A stretch of DNA of 64,000 nt from Cryptomeria japonica (lineage: Eukaryota > Streptophyta > Pinopsida > Cupressales > Cupressaceae): NCBI RefSeq assembly GCF_030272615.1, contig NC_081415.1:188296270-188360269 (forward strand), given 5' to 3'. Shown here one piece after another: positions 1 to 10,893 of this stretch (the first letter of the stretch is position 1; each line of letters opens with the position of its first letter). The notes under the pieces were generated by a model. The model had not been told where the DNA came from. It worked only from the letters and a program-made list of their open reading frames with translations, and did no database searches. Both the position numbers and the translations under genes were made by a program.

Positions 1-3000
1 ACTTTGCTCCTCCCTCCTTCAGGATTCACTTTCATCCTTTCACTTTGCACACACTCACAACCTATTCATCCATAATAAACTTACCCATTCCCATCATGGC
101 TTGTTATTGATCTATCTAAGATTGGTTAGCCATTCATAATAACCCTCCCTTTTCACTCCCTTTCCATCCATAATAAATCAGATCCTATCTGTGACTACGA
201 CCAATCCTACGTCTAGTAATGGGTGTGGAACTGAGAACATCACGTATTTCAAGGAGTACAGTTTCTTCCAGCTTCCTTCAGTCTATCCACACGCAATCCG
301 CAATAAAGCAACATTTGCATCGCAGATCCGCAATAAAGTTTCATCTTCTCCACAATAAGGTATCAGTTTCATGGATTCAGTCAGTTTCAAATGAGACACA
401 GCAGCAACAATGAGCTTCAACAAAATCAAATCTTTCAACAGACTCAGACAACATATGGTTCAGTGCTATCTATCCTTTTTGTGAAAGTGAACATTGTGAC
501 CACAATCAAATTCGACTTATACAAGTGACAAGAGACACTAAACTTGAGGACTACAGTGGATGTTGGTATTGAGTCTTGGTTTTCTTTTGATTTTATCTTT
601 TGGTGACATGTCTTTTAGCTTTTCCGGGATGTCTCTGACTAGAGATTCTATCTCCAGGATGTCTTTGACTAGAAAGGCGAGGATGGGGTATCGTCACCTA
701 TTTGCATTTGCTGTCTGTGGATTGTCTCTTAGTAATGCTATGACTTGTCCAAGGATATGAGGACACTGAGAGTCTAGTATGAACTGGGGCATTCCTTGTT
801 TGTGACTGTCTTATCTCCATGCAAACAGGTACAATGACTTTCTGGGTCGAACAAATGCCTCGATTGTCATAACCTATTTTGCCATAATAAAGCTCAATGA
901 TGATAACGCACAAGAAGCTCTTTCACTTTCATATCTTCTGTCTTCCATCCCTCCTTTCTTGATTGACTTCCACCGTCCTTCTTGAGTCCTCGTAGCCTGC
1001 TATCACATGACTGAGTATAATGACACACCAAAAACAATTGCATTTCATATAGTTACACCTGCATCACCACATATAAGCATTTCATACATACATATAGATA
1101 TCACAATTGCATCACATCCTGCATACAACACATGTTAGCACATCTCACATTTTCATTATGTAAATAATCATTTGCATTATCATATTCATTTGCATTACAT
1201 ACATTCACATTTGCATCATGCATCACATATACAACATAAAAGAACAAAAATATATTGCATTGCATCATATAAGCATCCATATCATAAGCATCAAATAAGA
1301 AACATCTCATCACATAAGGTACACATGCATATAGCTGCCGCAAAAATGGATCATCTCTCATATATAATCAAAAGTGTCATGATACAATGATGTTAAAATC
1401 ATATGGCTACAAAATCACCCGCAGGTGTCTACAATACAAAAATGGTACATATACTGATACAAAAGGGGAGCCCTCTATGGCTATGATGAACTCCCTTCCT
1501 CGGAGCCGCCTGGCCTCGACGGAGTCTGAGCTCTAGATGGTCCCGCTCCAGGATCCCCCTGCTTGTCTGGTGGTGGTGGAGGACCCATGACCCCACCGCT
1601 CGATGCCTGCCTCCTACGACTCCCTCCCGTAGCCGTCGCTGTGCGCGACGATCTATGGAAGCTCCTCGCCCGCTGATCCGCTGGCACAGCACCATAGTAC
1701 AAATCCCTCCAATAGGCGATCTCCTCTCCGGCTCGTAGCACATATGCGTAGCCTACCCCTGTATCCTCTGCTGCCCGCCTCCCTGCCCTCAAAGCTGTCT
1801 CGGCCTCAGTATATCTCTAGATGACCTGGTCTCTCTCCCGCTCTGTGTCCCTGAGCCTGATCCTGAGGCCATCCCTCTCCCGCTCCAAATCCGCAATCTC
1901 GTTTGCCTGGCCCTGGCAGATCTCTCTCAGCCCTAGCAGCTCATCCTCCTCAGGATCACCACCCTCAGCCTCTGTCTGTGGCTCCTCCTCTACAGGTACC
2001 TATACCTGTGCCTCCCCCTCTACCTGTCTAGGTGCCTGAATAGGTACCTGTCCCTGTGCCTGTCCCTGTCCCTGCACCTGTCTAGGTCCCTGTGCTCTAG
2101 GACCCTGTGCTGCTGGTACCTGTAGGGGCAACCCACCCCGACCCCTCACCACCACCTGAGCTGGTCTCTCTTGTCCTCCCTCCCTCTGAGGTGCTACTCG
2201 CCTCTCTCCCACCACTCCTCTCTGCCTCCGTCGGCCCCTACCTCCATCTCCTCCACCATCATCATCATCATCCCCTCCCACCTCTCCCTCCAGTAGCTCT
2301 CCCGGATCTGTCAACCTCGGAAATGGATGCTCTGCCCAATATGCAGAGTACTCTGCGTCCATCCCTGCATCCTCTACCTCCGGCCACATGTCCCATGGTA
2401 ATGGCATCATCTCTGCCAGCTGTGTCATGGCCTGATCATATGATAACAGCAGCCCGAACTGTACCTGATCTCTGATTGTACGGGCATACATGCCCGAGCC
2501 TTGTGGCATCCGCCGAATCCGACCAAACTGTCTGCATACCCTGTCAACAAGCTGCCTCTCCAGAATATAGGGCATCCACCCAATCAGATACCTGCTCCTG
2601 AATGCATAGGGTAGCTCCAATGCATCGTCATCCCACTCCTTGCACCCCAGGTACGGCCTCCAGATAACCATGTCAATGTCATCTATGACGCGCCTCCAAT
2701 GCTCCAGTCGACCAATCCGAGGCTGTGATGTAATCATATCATACAAATGCATGAAACTCCGTCCATGCCCTCTGCCCCTGAAGTGAATAGGCCATGTGAT
2801 GGGAAGGTGCTCATATGCCCACACCTGAAGGAGAGTCACTCCGCAGCCCAAGCCCACTGATCCGTGGTACACAAACTGATGTAGCTCATAGTATAAATGT
2901 GCCAAGACACATGGCCCCCATGCATATCTGGTGTGCTCTATCATCAACGTCTCCAATGCCCCTCCCCAGCCAACTGCCAATCCCCGTGTGGCTCTATCCG

Positions 3001-3477
3001 GACACAAATAACCATTGATGGCTCCTTCGATAACAACTGGCAAAGCTAAACCTGTGGCGGTCATGGTATCCCAGGCTACGTGACCTGCTCGCATCTCCAA
3101 CCCGGGATCCTGAAATACCCGTCTCAGTGCCTCCCTGTCACCATCTCGATCGTATGGAATCAACTCTCCATCGATCGGAATATGCAGAATCCTGCAGACG
3201 TCCTCAAGCGTCACTGTCATCTCACCCATAGGTAGATGAAATGTGCACGTCTCAGAGTGCCATCTCTCAGCCAACGCAGTCAGCAAACCCATGTTTGCCC
3301 GAAACTCAGGCACATATAGTACATGTGTGAGACCCATCTCCTCAATAGAAATCATGTCCTGAATCGACAACTTTGGTCACAACCTCTGAGTCGATGGGAA
3401 TCTCTCCCGTGACTCCAACATAGGCAGATACTCCTGCAGTCAACCAATCAATCATGTCAGTTATCGTGGCATTCACT

Positions 3478-3705
3478 GTTGATCACAAAATGCTACTTGC
3501 TATCTAAATGCATATGGCTATCTATCCTAGTGACACTCACTATTCATCACAAAGTGTTGCTATCTATCCTAGTAGTGCTCCCTGTTCATCACAAAGTACT
3601 ACGTGTGTGACATTCCATGTTCATCACAAAGTGTTACTCACATTCGCACTCCCTCTTCATCACAAAGTGCTGCCTATCTTGGTGCTCACTGTTCATCACA
3701 AAGTG
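3478..3705. repeat. Degenerate tandem repeat, GTTCATCACAAAGTG core
   Basis: Six copies of a TTCATCACAAAGTG-like core occur at about 3478, 3542, 3583, 3619, 3653 and 3690. The spacing is 64, 41, 36, 34 and 37 bp, with CTATCCTAG or CACTCC filler between. A weaker copy is at 3781. The array lies inside the inferred PMD intron. No function is apparent. Confidence 0.6.
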
Positions 3706-3837
3706 CCTTGATCTATCCTAGTCTTCCTAGAGGACCTGCTTGAGTGTATCCTCTCAGCAGCTTATCCAATCGACAACGTATGTTCATCACAGAACTGCCG
3801 ATTTGACCTAAAAGACTCAACCTATGCATTTTGCAAC

Positions 3838-4085
3838 ACACACACGCTTTAAACTCACAAACACGCTTATAGACTGCACAAACGCACTTCTGCAACACAG
3901 ACGCGCTTTCTGAAGACAAACGTGCCTATACCATGCACAAACGCGACCAGGGAACACAGACGTCCCTGCATGACATAAACGCCCCTACAGGGCACAAACG
4001 CTTCTACATTTCACAAACGCGTCCGTATTCAGCACAAACGCGGTTCCAGGCATAGACGCGCCTGGCACTGACACAGACGCGGTTG
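3838..4085. repeat. 19-20 bp minisatellite with CACAAACGCG core
   Basis: At least twelve cores matching CACARACGCG begin at about 3856, 3876, 3896, 3915, 3935, 3954, 3973, 3992, 4012, 4032, 4051 and 4071. Spacing is strictly 19 or 20 bp. About ten bases of each unit are conserved and the rest vary freely. The block is CpG-rich compared with its surroundings and lies inside the inferred PMD intron. Confidence 0.75.
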
Positions 4086-4356
4086 CACGTTTTTGCATAT
4101 TTCAACTACCCTATTCCTAGCGCATTTATTGCTACTTAGCATGCATTAATGACAAAACTTGAAATGCATGAAAGTACGAGGAGGTTTTCGGGTACTTACT
4201 GGCTCTCCTGCATCGGCTGGTCACTGGAATCGACGAACACGGTCGAATCTATGAACCAAAGCCATCGCTGCTGACTGCTGCTGCTCTTTTCTCACTCTGC
4301 ACTGTGATCTTCTAAGGGTGTGGATGACAATGACGATGTCTCTTGCCCGTGGTCTA

Positions 4357-4364
4357 TCTTATAG
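4357..4364 (-). promoter_or_regulatory. Possible TATA box of the antisense PMD gene
   Basis: On the minus strand the sequence reads GGCTATAAGATA. It lies about 95 bp upstream of the inferred ATG at 4265, which leaves room for a start site near 4325 and a short 5' leader. The call rests on motif and position only. Confidence 0.35.
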
Positions 4365-4567
4365 CCTAGCCTAGCCCTCGTCTTCATTTCTCGACTTAGT
4401 CTTTCTCATCCCGTGACTTTGTCACTTTATTCGATCAGTCCATTCTATCCCATCTTTCTTATCGAGAGATTGTCTGCAATCTTTTCAGACATTTTCATCC
4501 AATCTCTCGAGGGGGCATATCATTCCCATTCTGGGGCAACTCTGTATCAGTTCATCTTATCTTCTTT

Positions 4568-4609
4568 GAAACAACGCGACAAGCCGCATTGTCTCAAAGA
4601 GGGGCAAAA
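4568..4609 (+). other. Hairpin and polypurine tract before the H 3' LTR
   Basis: The PPT reads CAAAGAGGGGCAAAA at 4595-4609 and is followed at once by the LTR start TGTAGACACC. Upstream, TTTGAAACAA and TTGTCTCAAAG can pair as an imperfect hairpin whose 3' arm overlaps the PPT. The PPT primes plus-strand DNA synthesis in LTR retroelements. Confidence 0.7.
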
Positions 4610-5381
4610 TGTAGACACCTAAAATTGTCATGTCTAATTAAATAAATATTTTATTTATTTAATTATCTAAGCCTAATTCTTCTATTAATTAAATAAATTT
4701 TTATTTATTTAATTAATTCATTTATCCTCTTCTAGCCTTATTTCTCATTTAAATAAATACATTTATTTATTTAAATTATCCCTTTCCTAAATTAAATAAA
4801 TATTTTTATTTATTTAATTATCCCACTTCTTCTATTAATTAAATAAATCTTTATTTATTTAATTAATTCATTATCTTTTTCTACACATGACACATGTCAT
4901 TCATCTCTTAATTCCTACACTACCTACCTCTTTCATTATTTTGGTATTTCTTATACCTACCCTCTAATCCTAGCCGACCTCCTTTTACACCTCTCAATCT
5001 TAACCCTCCATTTCTTATTGTGTCTTCTATTTAAGGAGATGCTTTCTTCATTGTCAAGGCCTAATGACTGATTTTGGAGTACTTGGCTACACTACGATCC
5101 TACTTGCAACCACATTCCGTTCTTTGTTGAGCTCTTGTGCATATAAAAATCTGAGAGCAAATATATCAAGCAAGATCAATGGAGATAGGAAGAATGGAGA
5201 TCAAAAACCCTATTGGACATGTGATGGTATAATCTTTGTGATTTTGAGTTATTTTGCATTGTCTTAGGTTATCTTCATATGTTATGGTGGATCTCTGTTC
5301 ATTGTTAGGCTAGGGTTTGGTGGTTGAATTCATTTAGCCTTTCAATATTGTTATTATTGTTATCCATTTTCACCATATACA
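4610..5381 (+). mobile_element. 3' LTR of element H
   Basis: It starts TGTAGACACC right after the PPT. Its opening AT-rich inverted repeats (TAATTAAATAAAT...ATTTATTTAATTA, five units between about 4636 and 4875) match the start of the solo LTR at 21036. A second shared block, CTCAATCTTAACCC, at about 4993 precedes a TATA-like TTCTATTTAAGG near 5026, just as in that solo LTR before TATAAATAG. The two are therefore one family. The right end is uncertain (5372-5390) because no TSD can be tested and a LINE begins there. Confidence 0.65.
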
Positions 5382-5391
5382 GAAGGGTCAA

Positions 5392-6540
5392 GTGGAAATA
5401 TCTGTGATGCCAAAGGGGTTTTTTTCTTTCAACTTCTCCTCTATGGAATATTTGGAAAGTGTTCTCTGTGGAGGACCTTGGATGCTAAGTAAAACTTCTT
5501 TAACCCTGAGGAAATGGTCTCCTAGATTGGAGTTAAAGGATTCTTCCTTCTTTGAGTCGGCCCCTGTTTGGGCGTGTCTGCCTGGGTTACCCTTGGAAGT
5601 TTGGTTTGAGGATGTTTTTAAGGGTATTGCTGGTTCCTTTCGGGAGCTTCTTGCTATGGACTCAATGACAGTGGCCAAGAAGAGGTTGGTTTATGGTATA
5701 ATTTGTGTGAATGTGTGCCAAAATTATGATCTCCCATCATCAATTGATATTTTCTCCAAACTGGGGAAATGGGAACATCCAATAGAGTATGAATCCTTGC
5801 CTTTTGTGTGCTTTCATACAAAAAACCTGATCATTGGGCAAAAGGATGTCCCAGTAACCCTAAGAATCTCTCTAAAAACAAAGGGGCCCAAAAGCAAGTT
5901 TAGAAAGAAAAACCTTTCAAGGATACTATTAGCTCTGAAAGCCTTTGTCTATAGGTTCCCAAGGCCCCTATCTTTGGGAATCAGGATAATATAGAAGGAA
6001 AATATACTAATACGGCTCCTCAAAATGGCTTGAGTGTATGTCCTATCTCGGATTCAAAGGCTCTTGAGAATAAGTCTTTGGAAGAAGGAGAAATTGATGA
6101 GTCGGTAGTTAATAGGGAGGTTCTTGTTAAGGATATCAGTGGTGAGAATAATGGTAGCAATTACTCTTAAGTGCCAAAAACTATCTTTGAGAAGAGTGAT
6201 GACCCAAAAATCCCTATAGGGCTGGAGTGCCAGTGATCTCAAGATTCATTTAAACAATGGGATTCAAATGCTCCAAAAGATAATATTGTTACTCCGATCT
6301 CCAGCCATTGGGAGAGCCAAAATCTGGAATGTAACAAGAATGAGTCTAAGGAAGAGGAGGCTGAAGAATCATTTATGACAGTTGGGAAAAAGAAAAGTAA
6401 GAAGACTGGTAATGCTATTGGAATGCATACTAGAAATAAGGCTAAGGCTGATATTGGCAACTCAAAGTCCTCTCCAGGCATAAAAGATGCTAGATGATAG
6501 AGAGAATTTGAAAGCAAGCAGAACATTGCTGATGGGAGTC
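5392..6540 (+). pseudogene. LINE ORF1, DUF4283 RNA-binding protein remnant
   Basis: The first 200 codons (5392-5994) match the DUF4283 pattern: MPKGFFSFNF, then VLCGGPWML, then APVWACLPGLPLEVW. This is the RRM-like nucleic-acid-binding domain of plant LINE ORF1. The reading frame changes between about 5880 and 5950. The next frame continues with a charged tail (PIFGNQDNIEGKY, later ESFMTVGKKKSKK) with stops near 6168 and 6238 and a pair near 6496. No CCHC zinc knuckle is visible, so that part may be lost. The N-terminus is missing because the element is 5'-truncated. Confidence 0.75.
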
Positions 6541-6576
6541 AGTGAACCATTTTGAGACCTTCTCTCCTCTTCCAAA

Positions 6577-7275
6577 ATGAAGATAATTTCTTGGAACATT
6601 CGAGGCCTTAACGGATCCCACAAAAGGGATATCCTGTGGAATTTGATTAGAGACCATAAATTGGATGTCGTTCTAATTCAAGAAACTAAGATGAGTAAAG
6701 AGAAAGTTGAACAAATTAGCATTTTCAGCTTTGGGTGTGTAGTTGGTAATAGCTTTGATGGTGCCTCAGGTGGTGTTGATGTCTTCTAGAATAAGAAAGT
6801 TATCGAAGGTAAGCTGATTATGGTTGATAGTAATTTGATTTGTATTAGACTAAGACACATAAGGGAGGATTTCATTTGGGTCCTATCCAATATTTATGCT
6901 CCAAATACCAAAGTTGCAAGGTTCAAATTCTGGAAGAGTGTTGAGGTCAAAAGAAAATCTTTTGATCAGGACTCTTGGTTGGTCATGGGAGATTTTAACA
7001 CTTCTCTCTATGATTCTGAAAAATTTGGAGGGTTTCAAGTTCACATGGATAGCAAAACTGATCTTATGGTCTTCATTAACAACATGGCTCTTTCAGATGT
7101 GGAGTTGAGTGAGGCCTCTTTCACCTGGACCAACAGAAGGGATGACAAGGATTTCATTCAGGTTAGACTAGAGAGATCTTTAATCACTAATGATTGGTTA
7201 TCTAAATATCATTGTTCTTTGTCTATCATCAATATAATTGGTTCAGACCACTTTCACATTTCTTTTATTATTAAT
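6577..7275 (+). pseudogene. LINE ORF2, AP-like endonuclease domain
   Basis: The domain begins MKIISWNIRGLNG, has the catalytic QETK motif, then SNIYAPN, then VMGDFN, and ends at GSDHF, the usual exonuclease-endonuclease-phosphatase order. It nicks target DNA for target-primed reverse transcription. A TAG at 6787-6789 sits where TGG is expected (DVF-W-NKK). The motif normally read as RLDR appears as RLER. The reading frame breaks just after GSDHF, where the linker to the RT domain is deleted. Confidence 0.85.
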
Positions 7276-8830
7276 ACCCTTTCAAAAAGGATATTGTTCA
7301 TGCTATGAAGGAATTTTTTGGATTCAAGTCCCTGCTTAAAGAGGTTAACTCTACCTTCTTGGTTCTTATTCCTAAAAGGCCTGTTGCAGACTCTATGGAT
7401 AGGTTTAGACTATTAGTCACCTTCCATCATATCCTCGCATCAGAATGGATTCGTGCCTGGGAGGAAAATATTGGGTTCTATCATCTTGCTCCATGAGAAC
7501 ATTCATTTGCTTTAAGCCTGTAAGAAAGATGGTTTCCTCATTAAGCTTGATCTAGCTAAAGCCTATGATAGAGTGGATTGGTTTTTTCTGCTAAGGATTA
7601 TGCAAGCCTTAGACTTTGATGGTAAAGTTACTAACATCATTTGGCAACTTATCTCTACTGCCTCCCTATCTATTGTTATTAATGGATCTCCTTCCTCATT
7701 TTTGAAACCATCTAGGGGTTTAAGACAGGGGGATCCTATCTCCCCTATTTTATTTACTTTTATGGTTGAAAGTCTAAGCAAAGACTTGCAAAAGTTGGTT
7801 TCTTTTGGAGCTATTAAAGGTGTTAGGCCTTCATCTTCTAATCTTGTTTTTTCTCATCAGTAATTTGTGGATGACACTATCCTTCTTGGTGCTACCTCAG
7901 TTCATGAAGCTAGGTCCTTTAAAAGAGCTTTACAACTTTATTCTAATTCTTCGGGTCAGCTGATAAATTGGAATAAGACAACTATCTTTTTCATTAATAC
8001 CCTTCCAGGTAGATAGAGGAAAATTATTGACATTATTGGTTGTGCTATTAAGCCTTTTCCATCTATCTATTTGGGGCTTCCTTTGGGCACCTCCCCTCCT
8101 GACTCTTTTTGGAGCTCTCTTGTGGATAGGTTTAACAATAAACTTGCTGGGTGGAAAGGAGCTTTACTTAGTCAAGCTATTAAATTGCAGCTCCTCAAAG
8201 CTTCTCTTCAAAATCTTCGTGTTTATGCTGTAAGCTTATTCAAGATTTTGGGTAAATTTGCTGATGCCATTGAAAAATTTCAGAAGAGGTTTTTATGGTC
8301 TGGGGTTGAAGAGAAGAAAAGGTTGCCATTGGTTGCTTGGGAGAAGGTTTGCAATCCAAAAAATCTTGGGGGTCTCGGCCTAAGGTCTATTAGAGACTTT
8401 AATAATTCTCTGCTTGCAAAACAAGTTTGGAGGACGTTTGGTGATAGACAGGATTGGAACTCTATTTGATTTAGCAAGTATTTGGAAGGTAACACCTATT
8501 TGGCCTCCTCCTTTCACTCTAATGACATTCCAAATGGCTCTTTTATTTGGAATAGTATCTTGAAGGCAAAGTGTTTGGCTGAAGCTGGTGCTGGTTGGGT
8601 TTTAGGCAATGGAACTAAAATATGATTTTGGAAAGATGCTTGGATTTTTGATAAACCCCTCTGTTCTTTTAATATTTTTGTTTCTTTTATCAATATTTGT
8701 AAGGAAAGGTTTGGATCACTAGTCTTTGAGTATTGGCAGCATCCTCTTGGGTCAAGTTGGTTGATATTGATGCTATTTTTTCCCCCTTGAAAAAAGCCTT
8801 GACGTCTCTTTTTGTGAACCCGACCATTGA
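7276..8830 (+). pseudogene. LINE ORF2, reverse transcriptase domain with deletions
   Basis: The RT part starts at FKKDIVHAMKEFF and continues STFLVLIPKRP. It then jumps, so part of the fingers region is lost near 7430. It resumes with LIKLDLAKAYDRVDW, RQGDPISPILF and FVDDTILLG. The codon just before FVDD is TAA at 7861-7863, where glutamine (CAA) is expected. Further stops occur near 8015, 8467 and 8622. The thumb region (LPLGTSP, LAGWKGALLSQA, FLWSG, LVAWEKVCNPK) is well preserved. Confidence 0.85.
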
Positions 8831-8886
8831 AGACCTTTTCATTTAGAAGTAGTCCCTAGATGGCTCTTATTCTATTGCCTATGCTA

Positions 8887-9270
8887 TTAAGTTATTGAGT
8901 CCCACCCTCCCTCATCCCCATGTGTGGGCCAACACTTGGATTAAGAATCTTGTTCCTAAAGTTAATATTTTTTTCTGGCTGCTTCTCCAAAACAAAATCC
9001 TCACCATTGATAATCTCATGAAGAAAGGCTTCCAAATCCCAAATAGATTCTTACTATGTCATAATGATGTTGAATCTGTTTCTCACCTTGTTTTACATTT
9101 CCCTTTCTCTGTTGACATTTGGAGCAAAATCCTTTCCATTTGGAAGATAGAGTGGGTCTTTCTTGAAAAGGTGGATGATTTGTTTGTTCAATGGAAGTGT
9201 CCTTCCTCTAACCCAATCTTGAAAATCTTTTGGTCTTTGATTTTGCCTTTTGTATCTTGGCATGTTTGAA
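8887..9270 (+). pseudogene. LINE ORF2, zf-RVT segment
   Basis: The segment reads WIKNLVPKVNIFFWLLLQNK, then LLCHNDVESVSHLVLHFPFS, then IWSKILSIW. This is the zf-RVT region between RT and RNase H of plant LINEs. The usual Cys-Cys-His-Cys pattern is partly degraded (CHND...HLVLHFPF). The frame stops near 9267. Confidence 0.75.
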
Positions 9271-9356
9271 AGGAGAGAAACAACTGAATTTTTAGAGAGA
9301 CCTCTTGCACTACTGATATTGTCTTTGATAAAATATGTAGATCCATTAGAGAGAAT

Positions 9357-10004
9357 TTGAATTTGATTGGTAGTAAGCTCATATCTCTCCCTTCATTACA
9401 TGTTGGGAAGGAGGATAAGGCTATTGCTTTGAGATGGGATCTTCAAGTTGATATCAACAAATACAAAGAAAGAAGAATCAAAGATGGTGTGGTGTGGAGG
9501 TACCCCCCTGAGGGATGGACGAAAGTCAACTTTGATGGTGCTACGAAGGGCAACCCTGGGAGAGTTGGTTGTGGTGGTGTGATTAGGGAATCTAATGGTT
9601 TATGTGTGGTGGCCATAGCTTGTCCTTTGGGTATTCAAACTAGTCACAATGCTGAAGCAAGGGGGGCTTTGGAAATCCTGAAGATTATCAAAAACAAAAT
9701 TTAAAAAGTTTGGATTGAGGGAGATTCCCTAAATATTATTAGATTCCTCAAAAGGATGTCTAGGCCCTCATGGGAAATCAAAAATATCATCTCTAATTCC
9801 CTTAACATTATTGATAATTTGGATGAGTTTATTATCTCTCATACCTATAGGGAAGCTAATATGTATGTGGACTTCTTTGCCAACTTTGGAGTGAATTTAG
9901 AGGTCCCTATGTCATGGTATAATGAAAGGTTATTACCTATGAAAGCTAGAAAGAAAGTATTATTTGATTGCATTAATGGTACAAATAATTTATCCTCTGG
10001 ATGA
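9357..10004 (+). pseudogene. LINE ORF2, C-terminal RNase H (RVT_3 type)
   Basis: The hallmarks are KVNFDGATKGNPGRVGCGGV, then NAEARGALEIL, IEGDSLNII and SHTYREANMYVDFFAN. The catalytic Asp, Glu and Asp (FDG, AEA, EGDS) are still present, so this domain is less damaged than the RT. It degrades RNA in RNA-DNA hybrids. One in-frame stop, TAA near 9702, separates the two halves. Confidence 0.85.
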
Positions 10005-10029
10005 TGTTTATGCCCAGGATTCCAAGTAG

Positions 10030-10686
10030 ATGGACTTAGACTCTGAGGAGTTGCAGGACAAACTGGTGCCAATGCTTGACATTCTGGGTGCAGCCAGAAT
10101 CTCTTCAATTGATCTTTACAGATTCCACCGCTGGGGTTTTCATGAGATAAAAAAGTTATAGTTGAAAGAGAGAGCCATGATAACTAAATTGGATGGGAAG
10201 GAGGGTCTAACTCAGAAAGACAACCAAGACACCAATCTGTATAAAGGGAAAGCTATTCAGAATGCGGAAGATAATGCTACCTGGACTACAGATGATAAGA
10301 TCATGATGTTAGAGTGTTTGAAGAAAAATGGAGAGGCAATTGAGCTCTTAAAGAATAAATATGTCCAAAAGATTGAGGGGGTCAACAAGAAGGTAGTGTA
10401 GATTGATGAAGCCCTAAAGAAAATTATGGAAAACAGTGCTGCTATGATGAAGGTTTCCGCTACCAACATGAATGGTCTGGTTACTAGGTTCGAGAAAATT
10501 CAGAATGAGAAGAATGTTATTGACCTAGAGAAGGATGCTGGAGTTTCCAGTTTGAAGGTTGTTCCTCGCTCATTAAGGAGGACTAGGCAAATTGCTAAAA
10601 TGATGGTGGATTTTCTTCCATGGGATCTTCTAGATCTTAAAGATGCTGCCAAGACCATGTTGATGCTAGAAAAGGAGGCCTCTTAG
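10030..10686 (+). pseudogene. Extra ORF downstream of LINE RNase H, unknown function
   Basis: One frame runs 219 codons from ATG at 10030 (MDLDSEELQDKLVPMLDILG) to TAG at 10684. Only two stops interrupt it, TAG near 10159 and TAG near 10399. It is Lys/Glu-rich with a predicted helical centre (MMLECLKKNGEAIELLKNKY) and ends with a basic segment (PRSLRRTRQIAKMM). It is in a different frame from the RNase H and starts 23 bp after its stop. I do not recognise a family. It could be a third LINE ORF or captured sequence. Confidence 0.45.
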
Positions 10687-10893
10687 GCCTTAAATGTTTT
10701 AAAGTAGTTTTTGTTAGTTGTTGTCTCTGCCAGCTTCTTGCTGGCTTTTTGTTGTTGTTGCTTGGGCTACTGGTTTGTATTATTTTTCCTGTTGCAGCCA
10801 ATTTTGTGGTGTCCTAAACTTTAATGCTTTACTTTTTAGCAGCTTTGTAAGGGGTTTTGAGTCCCCATAAAACCTATTTTTACTTAATCAAAA

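Larger units (their letters stand above)
1481..4265 (-). pseudogene. Plant mobile domain (PMD) protein gene, two exons, four premature stops
   Basis: I recognise the family by the core around 3160-3310: LLTALAERWHSETCTFHLP, then GEMTVTLEDVCRILHIPIDG. This is the signature of the PMD/MAIN-like family, found in host nuclear proteins and captured by many plant transposons. Exon 1 is inferred at 4265-4200, starting with ATG at 4265 (MALVHRFDRVRRF). It ends at a good donor, CCA/GTAAGT. Exon 2 is inferred from acceptor CTGCAG/GAG at 3433 and runs in one frame to TAG at 1483-1481; both junctions are phase 0. A low-complexity Gly/Asp/Arg/Gln stretch (about 2000-2290) and a charged coiled coil (about 1770-1940) follow the PMD. 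Frame-conserving stops are TGA at 4223-4221, TGA at 3379-3377, TAG at 2002-2000 and TAG at 1818-1816, each one transition from CGA or CAG. The gene is antisense to element H. The splicing is inference; the family call is firm. Confidence 0.8.
1..4609 (+). mobile_element. Internal region of LTR retroelement H, 3' part
   Basis: This stretch is called the internal part of an LTR element because it ends in a polypurine tract (4595-4609) directly followed by an LTR that begins TGTAGACACC. No gag or pol is visible on the plus strand. The only gene-like content is the antisense PMD pseudogene at 1481-4265. Positions 1-1020 hold no credible gene. A near-duplicate of about 32 bp containing GGATGTCT and TGACTAGA occurs at 629-685. 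Positions 1020-1390 are low-complexity, rich in GCATCA and CACAT. The 5' LTR is not in the window. A large nonautonomous (LARD-like) element or a Ty3/gypsy element with its coding part to the left both fit. Confidence 0.55.
5382..10893 (+). mobile_element. 5'-truncated plant L1-type LINE with RNase H and an extra 3' ORF
   Basis: In order, the element holds an ORF1 remnant (DUF4283), an endonuclease, a reverse transcriptase with an internal deletion, a zf-RVT cysteine/histidine segment, an RVT_3-type RNase H and a further small ORF. It ends with GTAAGGGGTTTTGAGTCCCC and a short A-rich tail (TTAATCAAAAA), typical of plant LINE 3' ends. The 5' end begins inside DUF4283, consistent with incomplete reverse transcription. 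I could not identify target-site duplications. Confidence 0.85.

Noticed and set aside
1101-1390. Overlapping His/Tyr-rich small ORFs on both strands
   Set aside because: They read a low-complexity CAT/ACA-rich stretch; frames are open on both strands by composition.
2000-3370. A functional host MAIN/MAIL-like gene
   Set aside because: Four stops interrupt the inferred coding path and the gene lies in the internal region of an LTR element, so I call a transposon-borne pseudogene.
3838-4085. CRISPR-like array (short repeats with variable spacers)
   Set aside because: Repeats are only about 10 bp with 10-bp gaps, imperfect, and in a plant genome with no cas genes; it is a minisatellite.
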